From Ecdyonurus torrentis (taxonomy: Eukaryota > Arthropoda > Insecta > Ephemeroptera > Heptageniidae): DNA of 64,000 bases. The DNA lies in assembly GCA_949318235.1 (NCBI GenBank), contig OX439128.1, positions 57,311,009 through 57,375,008 on the forward strand. The letters are read 5' to 3'. The notes beneath the pieces were generated by a model. That model made no database searches, was not told the DNA's origin, and saw nothing but the letters and a program-made list of their open reading frames with translations. Positions 36,060-50,320 of this stretch are shown one piece after another. Position 1 is the stretch's first letter; each line of letters opens with the position of its first letter. The position numbers were made by a program, and so were the translations under genes.

Positions 36060-39000
36060 ATGAAACAAAGTTTCTATTTCAAGAACCAAATGTTATTGAA
36101 TGATTAAAATCATACTTTTTACACGATTAAAATTAGTTTTGATGATTTCTAAGAAACTAAGAATGCTACAGACATCAAATTAAACTCAAAACATAGCTTT
36201 TTTATTTCTCTACAAAAAATATGTCTTGAACTTTTTTTCTCTGACGCATTCTTTTTGGGTTATTGACAATTTTAGTTTTCACTCATCATGTAGCCAAACC
36301 AAGTCATGAAACAAAGTTTCTATTTCAAGAAACAAATGTTATTGAATGATCAAAATCATACTTTTTACACGATTAAAATTAGTTTTGATGGTTTCTCAGA
36401 AACTAAGAATGCTACAGACATCAAATTAAACTCAAAACATAGTTTTTTTACTTCTCTACAAAAAAGATGTCTTGAACTTTTTTGCTCCGACGCATACTTT
36501 TTGGGTTATTGACAATTTTAGTTTTCACTCATCATGTAGCCAAACCAAGTCATGAAACAAAGTTTCTATTTCAAGAACCAAATGTTATTGAATGATAAAA
36601 ATCATACTTTTTACACGATTAAAACTAGTTTTGATGATTTCTCAGAAACTAAGAATGCTACAGACTAACTATTTAACTCAATACATAGCTTTTTCAATTC
36701 TCTAAAAAAAGGATGTCTTAAACTTTTTTGCTCCGACGCATACTTTTTAAGTAATTGACAATTTTAGTTTTCACTCATCATGTAGCTAAACCAAGTCATG
36801 AAACAAAGTTTCTATTTGAAGAACCAAATGTTATTGAATGATAAAAATCATACTTTTTACACGATTAAAACTAGTTTTGATGATTTCTCAAAAACTAAGA
36901 ATGCTACAGACATCAAATTAAACTCAAAACATAGCTTTTTCAATTCTTTACAAAAAAGATGTCTTGAACTTTTTTGCTCCGACGCATACTTTTTAAGTAA
37001 TTGACAATTTTAGTTTTCACTCATCATGTAGCTAAACCAAGTCATGAAACAAAGTTTCTATTTCAAGAAACAAATGTTATTGAATGATCAAAATCATACT
37101 TTTTACACGATTAAAATTAGTTTTGATGGTTTCTCAGAAACTAAGAATGCTACAGACATCAAATTAAACTCAAAACATAGCTTTTTCAATTCTCTACAAA
37201 AAATATGTCTTGAACTTTTTTGCTCCGACGCATACTTTTTAAGTAATTGACAATTTTAGTTTTCACTCATCATGTAGCCAAACCAAGTCATGAAACAAAG
37301 TTTCTATTTCAAGAACCAAATGTTATTGAATGATAAAAATCATACTTTTTACACGATTAAAACTAGTTTTGATGATTTCTCAAAAACTAAGAATGCTACA
37401 GACTTTAAATTTTATTCAAAACATAGTTTTTTTACTTCTCTACAAAAAAGATGTCTTGAACTTTTTTGCTCCGACGCATACTTTTTGGGTTATTGACAAT
37501 TTTAGTTTTCACTCATCATGTAGCCAAACCAAGTCATGAAACAAAGTTTCTATTTGAAGAACCAAATGTTATTGAATGATAAAAATCATACTTTTTACAA
37601 GATTAAAACTAGTTTTGATGATTTCTCAGAAACTAAGAAAGCTACAGACTAACTATTTAACTCAATACATAGCTTTTTCAATTCTCTAAAAAAAGGATGT
37701 CTTAAACTTTTTTGCTCCGATGCATACTTTTTAAGTAATTGACAATTTTAGTTTTCACTCATCATGTAGCTAAACCAAGTCATGAAACAAAGTTTCTATT
37801 TGAAGAACCAAATGTTATTGAATGATGAAAATCATAATTTTTACACGATTAAAACTAGTTTTGATGATTTCTTTAAAACTAAGATGGCTGCAGACTTCAA
37901 ATTCAATTCAAAACATAGCTTTTTCAATTCTTTACAAAAAAGATGTCTTGAACTTTTTTGCTCCGACGCATACTTTTTGAGTTATTGACAATTTTAGTTT
38001 CCACTCATCATGTAGCCAAACCGAGTCATGAAACAAAGTTTCTATTTTAAGAACCAAATGTTATTGAATGATAAAAATCATACTTTTTACACGATTAAAA
38101 CTAGTTTTGATGATTTCTCAAAAACTAAGAATGCTACTGACTTTAAATTTAACTCAAAACGTAGCTTTTTCAATTATTTACAAAAAAGATGTCGTGAACG
38201 TTTTTGCTCCGACGCATACTTTTTGGGTTATTGCCAATTTAATTTTCACTCATCATGTAGCCAAACCAAGTCATGAAACAAAGTTTCTATTTCAAGAACC
38301 AAATGTTATTGAATGATTAAAATCATACTTTTTACACGATTAAAATTAGTTTTGATGGTTTCTCAGAAACTAAGAATGCTACAGACATCAAATTAAACTC
38401 AAAACATAGCTTTTTCAATTCTCTACAAAAAATATGTCTTGAACTTTTTTTCTCTGACGCATTCTTTTTGGGTTATTGACAATTTTAGTTTTCACTCATC
38501 ATGTAGCCAAACCAAGTCATGAAACAAAGTTTCTATTTCAAGAAACAAATGTTATTGAATGATCAAAATCATACTTTTTACACGATTAAAATTAGTTTTG
38601 ATGGTTTCTCAGAAACTAAGAATGCTACAGACATCAAATTAAACTCAAAACATAGCTTTTTCAATTCTCTACAAAAAATATGTCTTGAACTTTTTTGCTC
38701 CGACGCATACTTTTTAAGTAATTGACAATTTTAGTTTTCACTCATCATGTAGCCAAACCAAGTCATGAAACAAAGTTTCTATTTGAAGAACCAAATGTTA
38801 TTGAATGATGAAAATCATAATTTTTACACGATTAAAACTAGTTTTGATGATTTCTTTAAAACTAAGATGGCTGCAGACTTCAAATTCAATTCAAAACATA
38901 GCTTTTTCAATTCTTTACAAAAAAGATGTCTTGAACTTTTTTGCTCCGACGCATACTTTTTGAGTTATTGACAATTTTAGTTTCCACTCATCATGTAGCC

Positions 39001-39255
39001 AAACCGAGTCATGAAACAAAGTTTCTATTTTAAGAACCAAATGTTATTGAATGATAAAAATCATACTTTTTACACGATTAAAACTAGTTTTGATGATTTC
39101 TCAAAAACTAAGAATGCTACTGACTTTAAATTTAACTCAAAACGTAGCTTTTTCAATTATTTACAAAAAAGATGTCGTGAACGTTTTTGCTCCGACGCAT
39201 ACTTTTTGGGTTATTGCCAATTTAATTTTCACTCATCATGTAGCCAAACCAAGTC
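36060..39255. repeat. 3196-bp 13-monomer HOR, copy 2
   Basis: B (36060), C (36306), D (36552), F (36798), C2 (37044), G (37290), D2 (37536), E2 (37782), A3 (38028), B3 (38273), C2 (38519), E2 (38765) and A3 (39011) repeat copy 1 in order. The D2 unit at 37536 has tacaagatta near 37597, a base otherwise typical of class J. The following unit (39256) is B3, not B, so the tandem stops there. Confidence 0.9.
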
Positions 39256-42200
39256 ATGAAACAAAGTTTCTATTTCAAGAACCAAATGTTATTGAATGAT
39301 TAAAATCATACTTTTTACACGATTAAAATTAGTTTTGATGGTTTCTCAGAAACTAAGAATGCTACAGACATCAAATTAAACTCAAAACATAGCTTTTTCA
39401 ATTCTCTACAAAAAATATGTCTTGAACTTTTTTTCTCTGACGCATTCTTTTTGGGTTATTGACAATTTTAGTTTTCACTCATCATGTAGCCAAACCAAGT
39501 CATGAAACAAAGTTTCTATTTCAAGAAACAAATGTTATTGAATGATCAAAATCATACTTTTTACACGATTAAAATTAGTTTTGATGGTTTCTCAGAAACT
39601 AAGAATGCTACAGACATCAAATTAAACTCAAAACATAGCTTTTTCAATTCTCTACAAAAAATATGTCTTGAACTTTTTTGCTCCGACGCATACTTTTTAA
39701 GTAATTGACAATTTTAGTTTTCACTCATCATGTAGCCAAACCAAGTCATGAAACAAAGTTTCTATTTCAAGAAACAAATGTTATTGAATGATCAAAATCA
39801 TACTTTTTACACGATTAAAATTAGTTTTGATGGTTTCTCAGAAACTAAGAATGCTACAGACATCAAATTAAACTCAAAACATAGTTTTTTTACTTCTCTA
39901 CAAAAAAGATGTCTTGAACTTTTTTGCTCCGACGCATACTTTTTGGGTTATTGACAATTTTAGTTTTCACTCATCATGTAGCCAAACCAAGTCATGAAAC
40001 AAAGTTTCTATTTCAAGAACCAAATGTTATTGAATGTATAAAATCATACTTTTTACACGATTAAAATTAGTTTTGATGATTTCTAAGAAACTAAGAATGC
40101 TACAGACATCAAATTAAACTTAAAACATAGTTTTTTTATTTCTCTACAAAAAATATGTCTTGAACTTTTTTTCTCTGACGCATTCTTTTTGGGTTATTGA
40201 CAATTTTAGTTTTCACTCATCATGTAGCCAAACCAAGTCATGAAACAAAGTTTCTATTTCAAGAAACAAATGTTATTGAATGATCAAAATCATACTTTTT
40301 ACACGATTAAAATTAGTTTTGATGGTTTCTCAGAAACTAAGAATGCTACAGACATCAAATTAAACTCAAAACATAGTTTTTTTACTTCTCTACAAAAAAG
40401 ATGTCTTGAACTTTTTTGCTCCGACGCATACTTTTTGGGTTATTGACAATTTTAGTTTTCACTCATCATGTAGCCAAACCAAGTCATGAAACAAAGTTTC
40501 TATTTCAAGAACCAAATGTTATTGAATGATAAAAATCATACTTTTTACACGATTAAAACTAGTTTTGATGATTTCTCAAAAACTAAGAATGCTACAGACT
40601 AACTATTTAACTCAATACATAGCTTTTTCAATTCTCTAAAAAAAGGATGTCTTAAACTTTTTTGCTCCGACGCATACTTTTTAAGTAATTGACAATTTTA
40701 GTTTTCACTCATCATGTAGCTAAACCAAGTCATGAAACAAAGTTTCTATTTGAAGAACCAAATGTTATTGAATGATAAAAATCATACTTTTTACACGATT
40801 AAAACTAGTTTTGATGATTTCTCAAAAACTAAGAATGCTACAGACATCAAATTAAACTCAAAACATAGCTTTTTCAATTCTTTACAAAAAAGATGTCTTG
40901 AACTTTTTTGCTCCGACGCATACTTTTTAAGTAATTGACAATTTTAGTTTTCACTCATCATGTAGCTAAACCAAGTCATGAAACAAAGTTTCTATTTGAA
41001 GAACCAAATGTTATTGAATGATAAAAATCATACTTTTTACACGATTAAAACTAGTTTTGATGATTTCTCAGAAACTAAGAAAGCTACAGACTAACTATTT
41101 AACTCAATACATAGCTTTTTCAATTCTCTAAAAAAAGGATGTCTTAAACTTTTTTGCTCCGATGCATACTTTTTAAGTAATTGACAATTTTAGTTTTCAC
41201 TCATCATGTAGCTAAACCAAGTCATGAAACAAAGTTTCTATTTGAAGAACCAAATGTTATTGAATGATAAAAATCATACTTTTTACACGATTAAAACTAG
41301 TTTTGATGATTTCTCAAAAACTAAGAATGCTACAGACATCAAATTAAACTCAAAACATAGCTTTTTCAATTCTTTACAAAAAAGATGTCTTGAACTTTTT
41401 TGCTCCGACGCATACTTTTTAAGTAATTGACAATTTTAGTTTTCACTCATCATGTAGCTAAACCAAGTCATGAAACAAAGTTTCTATTTCAAGAAACAAA
41501 TGTTATTGAATGATCAAAATCATACTTTTTACACGATTAAAATTAGTTTTGATGGTTTCTCAGAAACTAAGAATGCTACAGACATCAAATTAAACTCAAA
41601 ACATAGCTTTTTCAATTCTCTACAAAAAATATGTCTTGAACTTTTTTGCTCCGACGCATACTTTTTAAGTAATTGACAATTTTAGTTTTCACTCATCATG
41701 TAGCCAAACCAAGTCATGAAACAAAGTTTCTATTTCAAGAACCAAATGTTATTGAATGATAAAAATCATACTTTTTACACGATTAAAACTAGTTTTGATG
41801 ATTTCTCAAAAACTAAGAATGCTACAGACTTTAAATTTTATTCAAAACATAGTTTTTTTACTTCTCTACAAAAAAGATGTCTTGAACTTTTTTGCTCCGA
41901 CGCATACTTTTTGGGTTATTGACAATTTTAGTTTTCACTCATCATGTAGCCAAACCAAGTCATGAAACAAAGTTTCTATTTGAAGAACCAAATGTTATTG
42001 AATGATTAAAATCATACTTTTTACACGATTAAAATTAGTTTTGATGGTTTCTCAGAAACTAAGAATGCTACAGACATCAAATTAAACTCAAAACATAGCT
42101 TTTTCAATTCTCTACAAAAAATATGTCTTGAACTTTTTTTCTCTGACGCATTCTTTTTGGGTTATTGACAATTTTAGTTTTCACTCATCATGTAGCCAAA

Positions 42201-42944
42201 CCAAGTCATGAAACAAAGTTTCTATTTCAAGAAACAAATGTTATTGAATGATGAAAATCATAATTTTTACACGATTAAAACTAGTTTTGATGATTTCTTT
42301 AAAACTAAGATGGCTGCAGACTTCAAATTCAATTCAAAACATAGCTTTTTCAATTCTTTACAAAAAAGATGTCTTGGACTTTTTTGCTCCGACGCATACT
42401 TTTTGAGTTATTGACAATTTTAGTTTCCACTCATCATGTAGCCAAACCGAGTCATGAAACAAAGTTTCTATTTTAAGAACCAAATGTTATTGAATGATAA
42501 AAATCATACTTTTTACACGATTAAAACTAGTTTTGATGATTTCTCAAAAACTAAGAATGCTACTGACTTTAAATTTAACTCAAAACGTAGCTTTTTCAAT
42601 TATTTACAAAAAAGATGTCGTGAACGTTTTTGCTCCGACGCATACTTTTTGGGTTATTGCCAATTTAATTTTCACTCATCATGTAGCCAAACCAAGTCAT
42701 GAAACAAAGTTTCTATTTCAAGAACCAAATGTTATTGAATGATTAAAATCATACTTTTTACACGATTAAAATTAGTTTTGATGGTTTCTCAGAAACTAAG
42801 AATGCTACAGACATCAAATTAAACTCAAAACATAGCTTTTTCAATTCTCTACAAAAAATATGTCTTGAACTTTTTTTCTCTGACGCATTCTTTTTGGGTT
42901 ATTGACAATTTTAGTTTTCACTCATCATGTAGCCAAACCAAGTC
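39256..42944. repeat. B3 plus 3443-bp 14-monomer unit
   Basis: After B3 (39256) come C2 (39502), C (39748), B2 (39994), C (40240), D with caaaaact (40486), F (40732), D2 (40978), F (41224), C2 (41470), G (41716), B3 (41962), E2 (42208), A3 (42454) and B3 (42699). The start of this order, C2-C-B2-C-D-F-D2, recurs at 42945, an offset of 3443 bp (14 x 246 - 1). The D unit carries the same private change in both places. Confidence 0.85.
39994..40239. repeat. Class B2 monomer
   Basis: B2 is like B1 but has gaatgtataaaatc where B1 has gaatgattaaaatc, a two-base rearrangement with no length change. Copies start at 39994, 43437, 46633, 53025 and 57204 only. Shared possession of this unusual change marks them as one lineage. 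Confidence 0.9.
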
Positions 42945-45900
42945 ATGAAACAAAGTTTCTATTTCAAGAAACAAATGTTATTGAATGATCAAAATCATAC
43001 TTTTTACACGATTAAAATTAGTTTTGATGGTTTCTCAGAAACTAAGAATGCTACAGACATCAAATTAAACTCAAAACATAGCTTTTTCAATTCTCTACAA
43101 AAAATATGTCTTGAACTTTTTTGCTCCGACGCATACTTTTTAAGTAATTGACAATTTTAGTTTTCACTCATCATGTAGCCAAACCAAGTCATGAAACAAA
43201 GTTTCTATTTCAAGAAACAAATGTTATTGAATGATCAAAATCATACTTTTTACACGATTAAAATTAGTTTTGATGGTTTCTCAGAAACTAAGAATGCTAC
43301 AGACATCAAATTAAACTCAAAACATAGTTTTTTTACTTCTCTACAAAAAAGATGTCTTGAACTTTTTTGCTCCGACGCATACTTTTTGGGTTATTGACAA
43401 TTTTAGTTTTCACTCATCATGTAGCCAAACCAAGTCATGAAACAAAGTTTCTATTTCAAGAACCAAATGTTATTGAATGTATAAAATCATACTTTTTACA
43501 CGATTAAAATTAGTTTTGATGATTTCTAAGAAACTAAGAATGCTACAGACATCAAATTAAACTTAAAACATAGTTTTTTTATTTCTCTACAAAAAATATG
43601 TCTTGAACTTTTTTTCTCTGACGCATTCTTTTTGGGTTATTGACAATTTTAGTTTTCACTCATCATGTAGCCAAACCAAGTCATGAAACAAAGTTTCTAT
43701 TTCAAGAAACAAATGTTATTGAATGATCAAAATCATACTTTTTACACGATTAAAATTAGTTTTGATGGTTTCTCAGAAACTAAGAATGCTACAGACATCA
43801 AATTAAACTCAAAACATAGTTTTTTTACTTCTCTACAAAAAAGATGTCTTGAACTTTTTTGCTCCGACGCATACTTTTTGGGTTATTGACAATTTTAGTT
43901 TTCACTCATCATGTAGCCAAACCAAGTCATGAAACAAAGTTTCTATTTCAAGAACCAAATGTTATTGAATGATAAAAATCATACTTTTTACACGATTAAA
44001 ACTAGTTTTGATGATTTCTCAAAAACTAAGAATGCTACAGACTAACTATTTAACTCAATACATAGCTTTTTCAATTCTCTAAAAAAAGGATGTCTTAAAC
44101 TTTTTTGCTCCGACGCATACTTTTTAAGTAATTGACAATTTTAGTTTTCACTCATCATGTAGCTAAACCAAGTCATGAAACAAAGTTTCTATTTGAAGAA
44201 CCAAATGTTATTGAATGATAAAAATCATACTTTTTACACGATTAAAACTAGTTTTGATGATTTCTCAAAAACTAAGAATGCTACAGACATCAAATTAAAC
44301 TCAAAACATAGCTTTTTCAATTCTTTACAAAAAAGATGTCTTGAACTTTTTTGCTCCGACGCATACTTTTTAAGTAATTGACAATTTTAGTTTTCACTCA
44401 TCATGTAGCTAAACCAAGTCATGAAACAAAGTTTCTATTTGAAGAACCAAATGTTATTGAATGATAAAAATCATACTTTTTACACGATTAAAACTAGTTT
44501 TGATGATTTCTCAGAAACTAAGAAAGCTACAGACTAACTATTTAACTCAATACATAGCTTTTTCAATTCTCTAAAAAAAGGATGTCTTAAACTTTTTTGC
44601 TCCGATGCATACTTTTTAAGTAATTGACAATTTTAGTTTTCACTCATCATGTAGCTAAACCAAGTCATGAAACAAAGTTTCTATTTGAAGAACCAAATGT
44701 TATTGAATGATGAAAATCATAATTTTTACACGATTAAAACTAGTTTTGATGATTTCTTTAAAACTAAGATGGCTGCAGACTTCAAATTCAATTCAAAACA
44801 TAGCTTTTTCAATTCTTTACAAAAAAGATGTCTTGAACTTTTTTGCTCCGACGCATACTTTTTGAGTTATTGACAATTTTAATTTCCACTCATCATGTAG
44901 CCAAACCGAGTCATGAAACAAAGTTTCTATTTTAAGAACCAAATGTTATTGAATGATAAAAATCATACTTTTTACACGATTAAAACTAGTTTTGATGATT
45001 TCTCAAAAACTAAGAATGCTACTGACTTTAAATTTAACTCAAAACGTAGCTTTTTCAATTATTTACAAAAAAGATGTCGTGAACGTTTTTGCTCCGACGC
45101 ATACTTTTTGGGTTATTGCCAATTTAATTTTCACTCATCATGTAGCCAAACCAAGTCATGAAACAAAGTTTCTATTTCAAGAACCAAATGTTATTGAATG
45201 ATTAAAATCATACTTTTTACACGATTAAAATTAGTTTTGATGGTTTCTCAGAAACTAAGAATGCTACAGACATCAAATTAAACTCAAAACATAGCTTTTT
45301 CAATTCTCTACAAAAAATATGTCTTGAACTTTTTTTCTCTGACGCATTCTTTTTGGGTTATTGACAATTTTAGTTTTCACTCATCATGTAGCCAAACCAA
45401 GTCATGAAACAAAGTTTCTATTTCAAGAAACAAATGTTATTGAATGATGAAAATCATAATTTTTACACGATTAAAACTAGTTTTGATGATTTCTTTAAAA
45501 CTAAGATGGCTGCAGACTTCAAATTCAATTCAAAACATAGCTTTTTCAATTCTTTACAAAAAAGATGTCTTGAACTTTTTTGCTCCGACGCATACTTTTT
45601 GAGTTATTGACAATTTTAGTTTCCACTCATCATGTAGCCAAACCGAGTCATGAAACAAAGTTTCTATTTTAAGAACCAAATGTTATTGAATGATAAAAAT
45701 CATACTTTTTACACGATTAAAACTAGTTTTGATGATTTCTCAAAAACTAAGAATGCTACTGACTTTAAATTTAACTCAAAACGTAGCTTTTTCAATTATT
45801 TACAAAAAAGATGTCGTGAACGTTTTTGCTCCGACGCATACTTTTTGGGTTATTGCCAATTTAATTTTCACTCATCATGTAGCCAAACCAAGTCATGAAA

Positions 45901-46140
45901 CAAAGTTTCTATTTCAAGAACCAAATGTTATTGAATGATTAAAATCATACTTTTTACACGATTAAAATTAGTTTTGATGGTTTCTCAGAAACTAAGAATG
46001 CTACAGACATCAAATTAAACTCAAAACATAGCTTTTTCAATTCTCTACAAAAAATATGTCTTGAACTTTTTTTCTCTGACGCATTCTTTTTGGGTTATTG
46101 ACAATTTTAGTTTTCACTCATCATGTAGCCAAACCAAGTC
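42945..46140. repeat. 3196-bp 13-monomer unit of the C2-C-B2-C family
   Basis: The order is C2 (42945), C (43191), B2 (43437), C (43683), D (43929), F (44175), D2 (44421), E2 (44667), A3 (44913), B3 (45158), E2 (45404), A3 (45650), B3 (45895). E2 units with a C-like 5' end (caagaaacaaatg) at 42208 and 45404 are 3196 bp apart. The following C2-C-B2-C-D at 46141 keeps this phase. The length equals the 3196-bp unit at 32.9-39.3 kb only because both have thirteen units with two short ones; the order differs. Confidence 0.84.
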
Positions 46141-47616
46141 ATGAAACAAAGTTTCTATTTCAAGAAACAAATGTTATTGAATGATCAAAATCATACTTTT
46201 TACACGATTAAAATTAGTTTTGATGGTTTCTCAGAAACTAAGAATGCTACAGACATCAAATTAAACTCAAAACATAGCTTTTTCAATTCTCTACAAAAAA
46301 TATGTCTTGAACTTTTTTGCTCCGACGCATACTTTTTAAGTAATTGACAATTTTAGTTTTCACTCATCATGTAGCCAAACCAAGTCATGAAACAAAGTTT
46401 CTATTTCAAGAAACAAATGTTATTGAATGATCAAAATCATACTTTTTACACGATTAAAATTAGTTTTGATGGTTTCTCAGAAACTAAGAATGCTACAGAC
46501 ATCAAATTAAACTCAAAACATAGTTTTTTTACTTCTCTACAAAAAAGATGTCTTGAACTTTTTTGCTCCGACGCATACTTTTTGGGTTATTGACAATTTT
46601 AGTTTTCACTCATCATGTAGCCAAACCAAGTCATGAAACAAAGTTTCTATTTCAAGAACCAAATGTTATTGAATGTATAAAATCATACTTTTTACACGAT
46701 TAAAATTAGTTTTGATGATTTCTAAGAAACTAAGAATGCTACAGACATCAAATTAAACTTAAAACATAGTTTTTTTATTTCTCTACAAAAAATATGTCTT
46801 GAACTTTTTTTCTCTGACGCATTCTTTTTGGGTTATTGACAATTTTAGTTTTCACTCATCATGTAGCCAAACCAAGTCATGAAACAAAGTTTCTATTTCA
46901 AGAAACAAATGTTATTGAATGATCAAAATCATACTTTTTACACGATTAAAATTAGTTTTGATGGTTTCTCAGAAACTAAGAATGCTACAGACATCAAATT
47001 AAACTCAAAACATAGTTTTTTTACTTCTCTACAAAAAAGATGTCTTGAACTTTTTTGCTCCGACGCATACTTTTTGGGTTATTGACAATTTTAGTTTTCA
47101 CTCATCATGTAGCCAAACCAAGTCATGAAACAAAGTTTCTATTTCAAGAACCAAATGTTATTGAATGATAAAAATCATACTTTTTACACGATTAAAACTA
47201 GTTTTGATGATTTCTCAGAAACTAAGAATGCTACAGACTAACTATTTAACTCAATACATAGCTTTTTCAATTCTCTAAAAAAAGGATGTCTTAAACTTTT
47301 TTGCTCCGACGCATACTTTTTAAGTAATTGACAATTTTAGTTTTCACTCATCATGTAGCTAAACCAAGTCATGAAACAAAGTTTCTATTTGAAGAACCAA
47401 ATGTTATTGAATGATAAAAATCATACTTTTTACACGATTAAAACTAGTTTTGATGATTTCTCAAAAACTAAGAATGCTACAGACATCAAATTAAACTCAA
47501 AACATAGCTTTTTCAATTCTCTACAAAAAATATGTCTTGAACTTTTTTGCTCCGACGCATACTTTTTAAGTAATTGACAATTTTAGTTTTCACTCATCAT
47601 GTAGCCAAACCAAGTC
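46141..47616. repeat. Partial third C2-C-B2-C-D unit
   Basis: The units are C2 (46141), C (46387), B2 (46633), C (46879), D (47125), and a hybrid (47371) that starts as F and ends as C2 (tacaaaaaatatg). The hybrid replaces the F-to-C2 pair seen elsewhere, consistent with an exchange between neighbouring monomers that removed about one unit. Confidence 0.82.
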
Positions 47617-50320
47617 ATGAAACAAAGTTTCTATTTCAAGAACCAAATGTTATTGAATGATAAAAATCATACTTTTTACACGATTAAAACTAGTTTTGAT
47701 GATTTCTCAAAAACTAAGAATGCTACAGACTTTAAATTTTATTCAAAACATAGTTTTTTTACTTCTCTACAAAAAAGATGTCTTGAACTTTTTTGCTCCG
47801 ACGCATACTTTTTGGGTTATTGACAATTTTAGTTTTCACTCATCATGTAGCCAAACCAAGTCATGAAACAAAGTTTCTATTTGAAGAACCAAATGTTATT
47901 GAATGATAAAAATCATACTTTTTACACGATTAAAACTAGTTTTGATGATTTCTCAGAAACTAAGAAAGCTACAGACTAACTATTTAACTCAATACATAGC
48001 TTTTTCAATTCTCTAAAAAAAGGATGTCTTAAACTTTTTTGCTCCGATGCATACTTTTTAAGTAATTGACAATTTTAGTTTTCACTCATCATGTAGCTAA
48101 ACCAAGTCATGAAACAAAGTTTCTATTTGAAGAACCAAATGTTATTGAATGATGAAAATCATAATTTTTACACGATTAAAACTAGTTTTGATGATTTCTT
48201 TAAAACTAAGATGGCTGCAGACTTCAAATTCAATTCAAAACATAGCTTTTTCAATTCTTTACAAAAAAGATGTCTTGAACTTTTTTGCTCCGACGCATAC
48301 TTTTTGAGTTATTGACAATTTTAGTTTCCACTCATCATGTAGCCAAACCGAGTCATGAAACAAAGTTTCTATTTTAAGAACCAAATGTTATTGAATGATA
48401 AAAATCATACTTTTTACACGATTAAAACTAGTTTTGATGATTTCTCAAAAACTAAGAATGCTACTGACTTTAAATTTAACTCAAAACGTAGCTTTTTCAA
48501 TTATTTACAAAAAAGATGTCGTGAACGTTTTTGCTCCGACGCATACTTTTTGGGTTATTGCCAATTTAATTTTCACTCATCATGTAGCCAAACCAAGTCA
48601 TGAAACAAAGTTTCTATTTCAAGAACCAAATGTTATTGAATGATTAAAATCATACTTTTTACACGATTAAAATTAGTTTTGATGGTTTCTCAGAAACTAA
48701 GAATGCTACAGACATCAAATTAAACTCAAAACATAGCTTTTTCAATTCTCTACAAAAAATATGTCTTGAACTTTTTTTCTCTGACGCATTCTTTTTGGGT
48801 TATTGACAATTTTAGTTTTCACTCATCATGTAGCCAAACCAAGTCATGAAACAAAGTTTCTATTTCAAGAAACAAATGTTATTGAATGATCAAAATCATA
48901 CTTTTTACACGATTAAAATTAGTTTTGATGGTTTCTCAGAAACTAAGAATGCTACAGACATCAAATTAAACTCAAAACATAGCTTTTTCAATTCTCTACA
49001 AAAAATATGTCTTGAACTTTTTTGCTCCGACGCATACTTTTTAAGTAATTGACAATTTTAGTTTTCACTCATCATGTAGCCAAACCAAGTCATGAAACAA
49101 AGTTTCTATTTGAAGAACCAAATGTTATTGAATGATGAAAATCATAATTTTTACACGATTAAAACTAGTTTTGATGATTTCTTTAAAACTAAGATGGCTG
49201 CAGACTTCAAATTCAATTCAAAACATAGCTTTTTCAATTCTTTACAAAAAAGATGTCTTGAACTTTTTTGCTCCGACGCATACTTTTTGAGTTATTGACA
49301 ATTTTAGTTTCCACTCATCATGTAGCCAAACCGAGTCATGAAACAAAGTTTCTATTTTAAGAACCAAATGTTATTGAATGATAAAAATCATACTTTTTAC
49401 ACGATTAAAACTAGTTTTGATGATTTCTCAAAAACTAAGAATGCTACTGACTTTAAATTTAACTCAAAACGTAGCTTTTTCAATTATTTACAAAAAAGAG
49501 GTCGTGAACGTTTTTGCTCCGACGCATACTTTTTGGGTTATTGCCAATTTAATTTTCACTCATCATGTAGCCAAACCAAGTCATGAAACAAAGTTTCTAT
49601 TTCAAGAACCAAATGTTATTGAATGATTAAAATCATACTTTTTACACGATTAAAATTAGTTTTGATGGTTTCTCAGAAACTAAGAATGCTACAGACATCA
49701 AATTAAACTCAAAACATAGCTTTTTCAATTCTCTACAAAAAATATGTCTTGAACTTTTTTTCTCTGACGCATTCTTTTTGGGTTATTGACAATTTTAGTT
49801 TTCACTCATCATGTAGCCAAACCAAGTCATGAAACAAAGTTTCTATTTCAAGAAACAAATGTTATTGAATGATCAAAATCATACTTTTTACACGATTAAA
49901 ATTAGTTTTGATGGTTTCTCAGAAACTAAGAATGCTACAGACATCAAATTAAACTCAAAACATAGCTTTTTCAATTCTCTACAAAAAATATGTCTTGAAC
50001 TTTTTTGCTCCGACGCATACTTTTTAAGTAATTGACAATTTTAGTTTTCACTCATCATGTAGCCAAACCAAGTCATGAAACAAAGTTTCTATTTCAAGAA
50101 ACAAATGTTATTGAATGATCAAAATCATACTTTTTACACGATTAAAATTAGTTTTGATGGTTTCTCAGAAACTAAGAATGCTACAGACATCAAATTAAAC
50201 TCAAAACATAGTTTTTTTACTTCTCTACAAAAAAGATGTCTTGAACTTTTTTGCTCCGACGCATACTTTTTAAGTAATTGACAATTTTAGTTTTCACTCA
50301 TCATGTAGCCAAACCAAGTC
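47617..50320. repeat. 11-monomer run with two E2-A3-B3-C2 modules
   Basis: The order is G (47617), D2 (47863), E2 (48109), A3 (48355), B3 (48600), C2 (48846), E2 (49092), A3 (49338), B3 (49583), C2 (49829), and a C/C2 hybrid (50075) with the C middle and the taagtaattg end. It matches the first ten units of the 4179-bp HOR that starts at 50321, so it is a shortened relative. The A3 at 49338 has a private agaggtcg in place of agatgtcg. Confidence 0.85.

Noticed and set aside
39994..40239. tgtataaaatc in B2 as a promoter TATA box
   Set aside because: It comes from a two-base change in otherwise ordinary satellite and no downstream gene exists.
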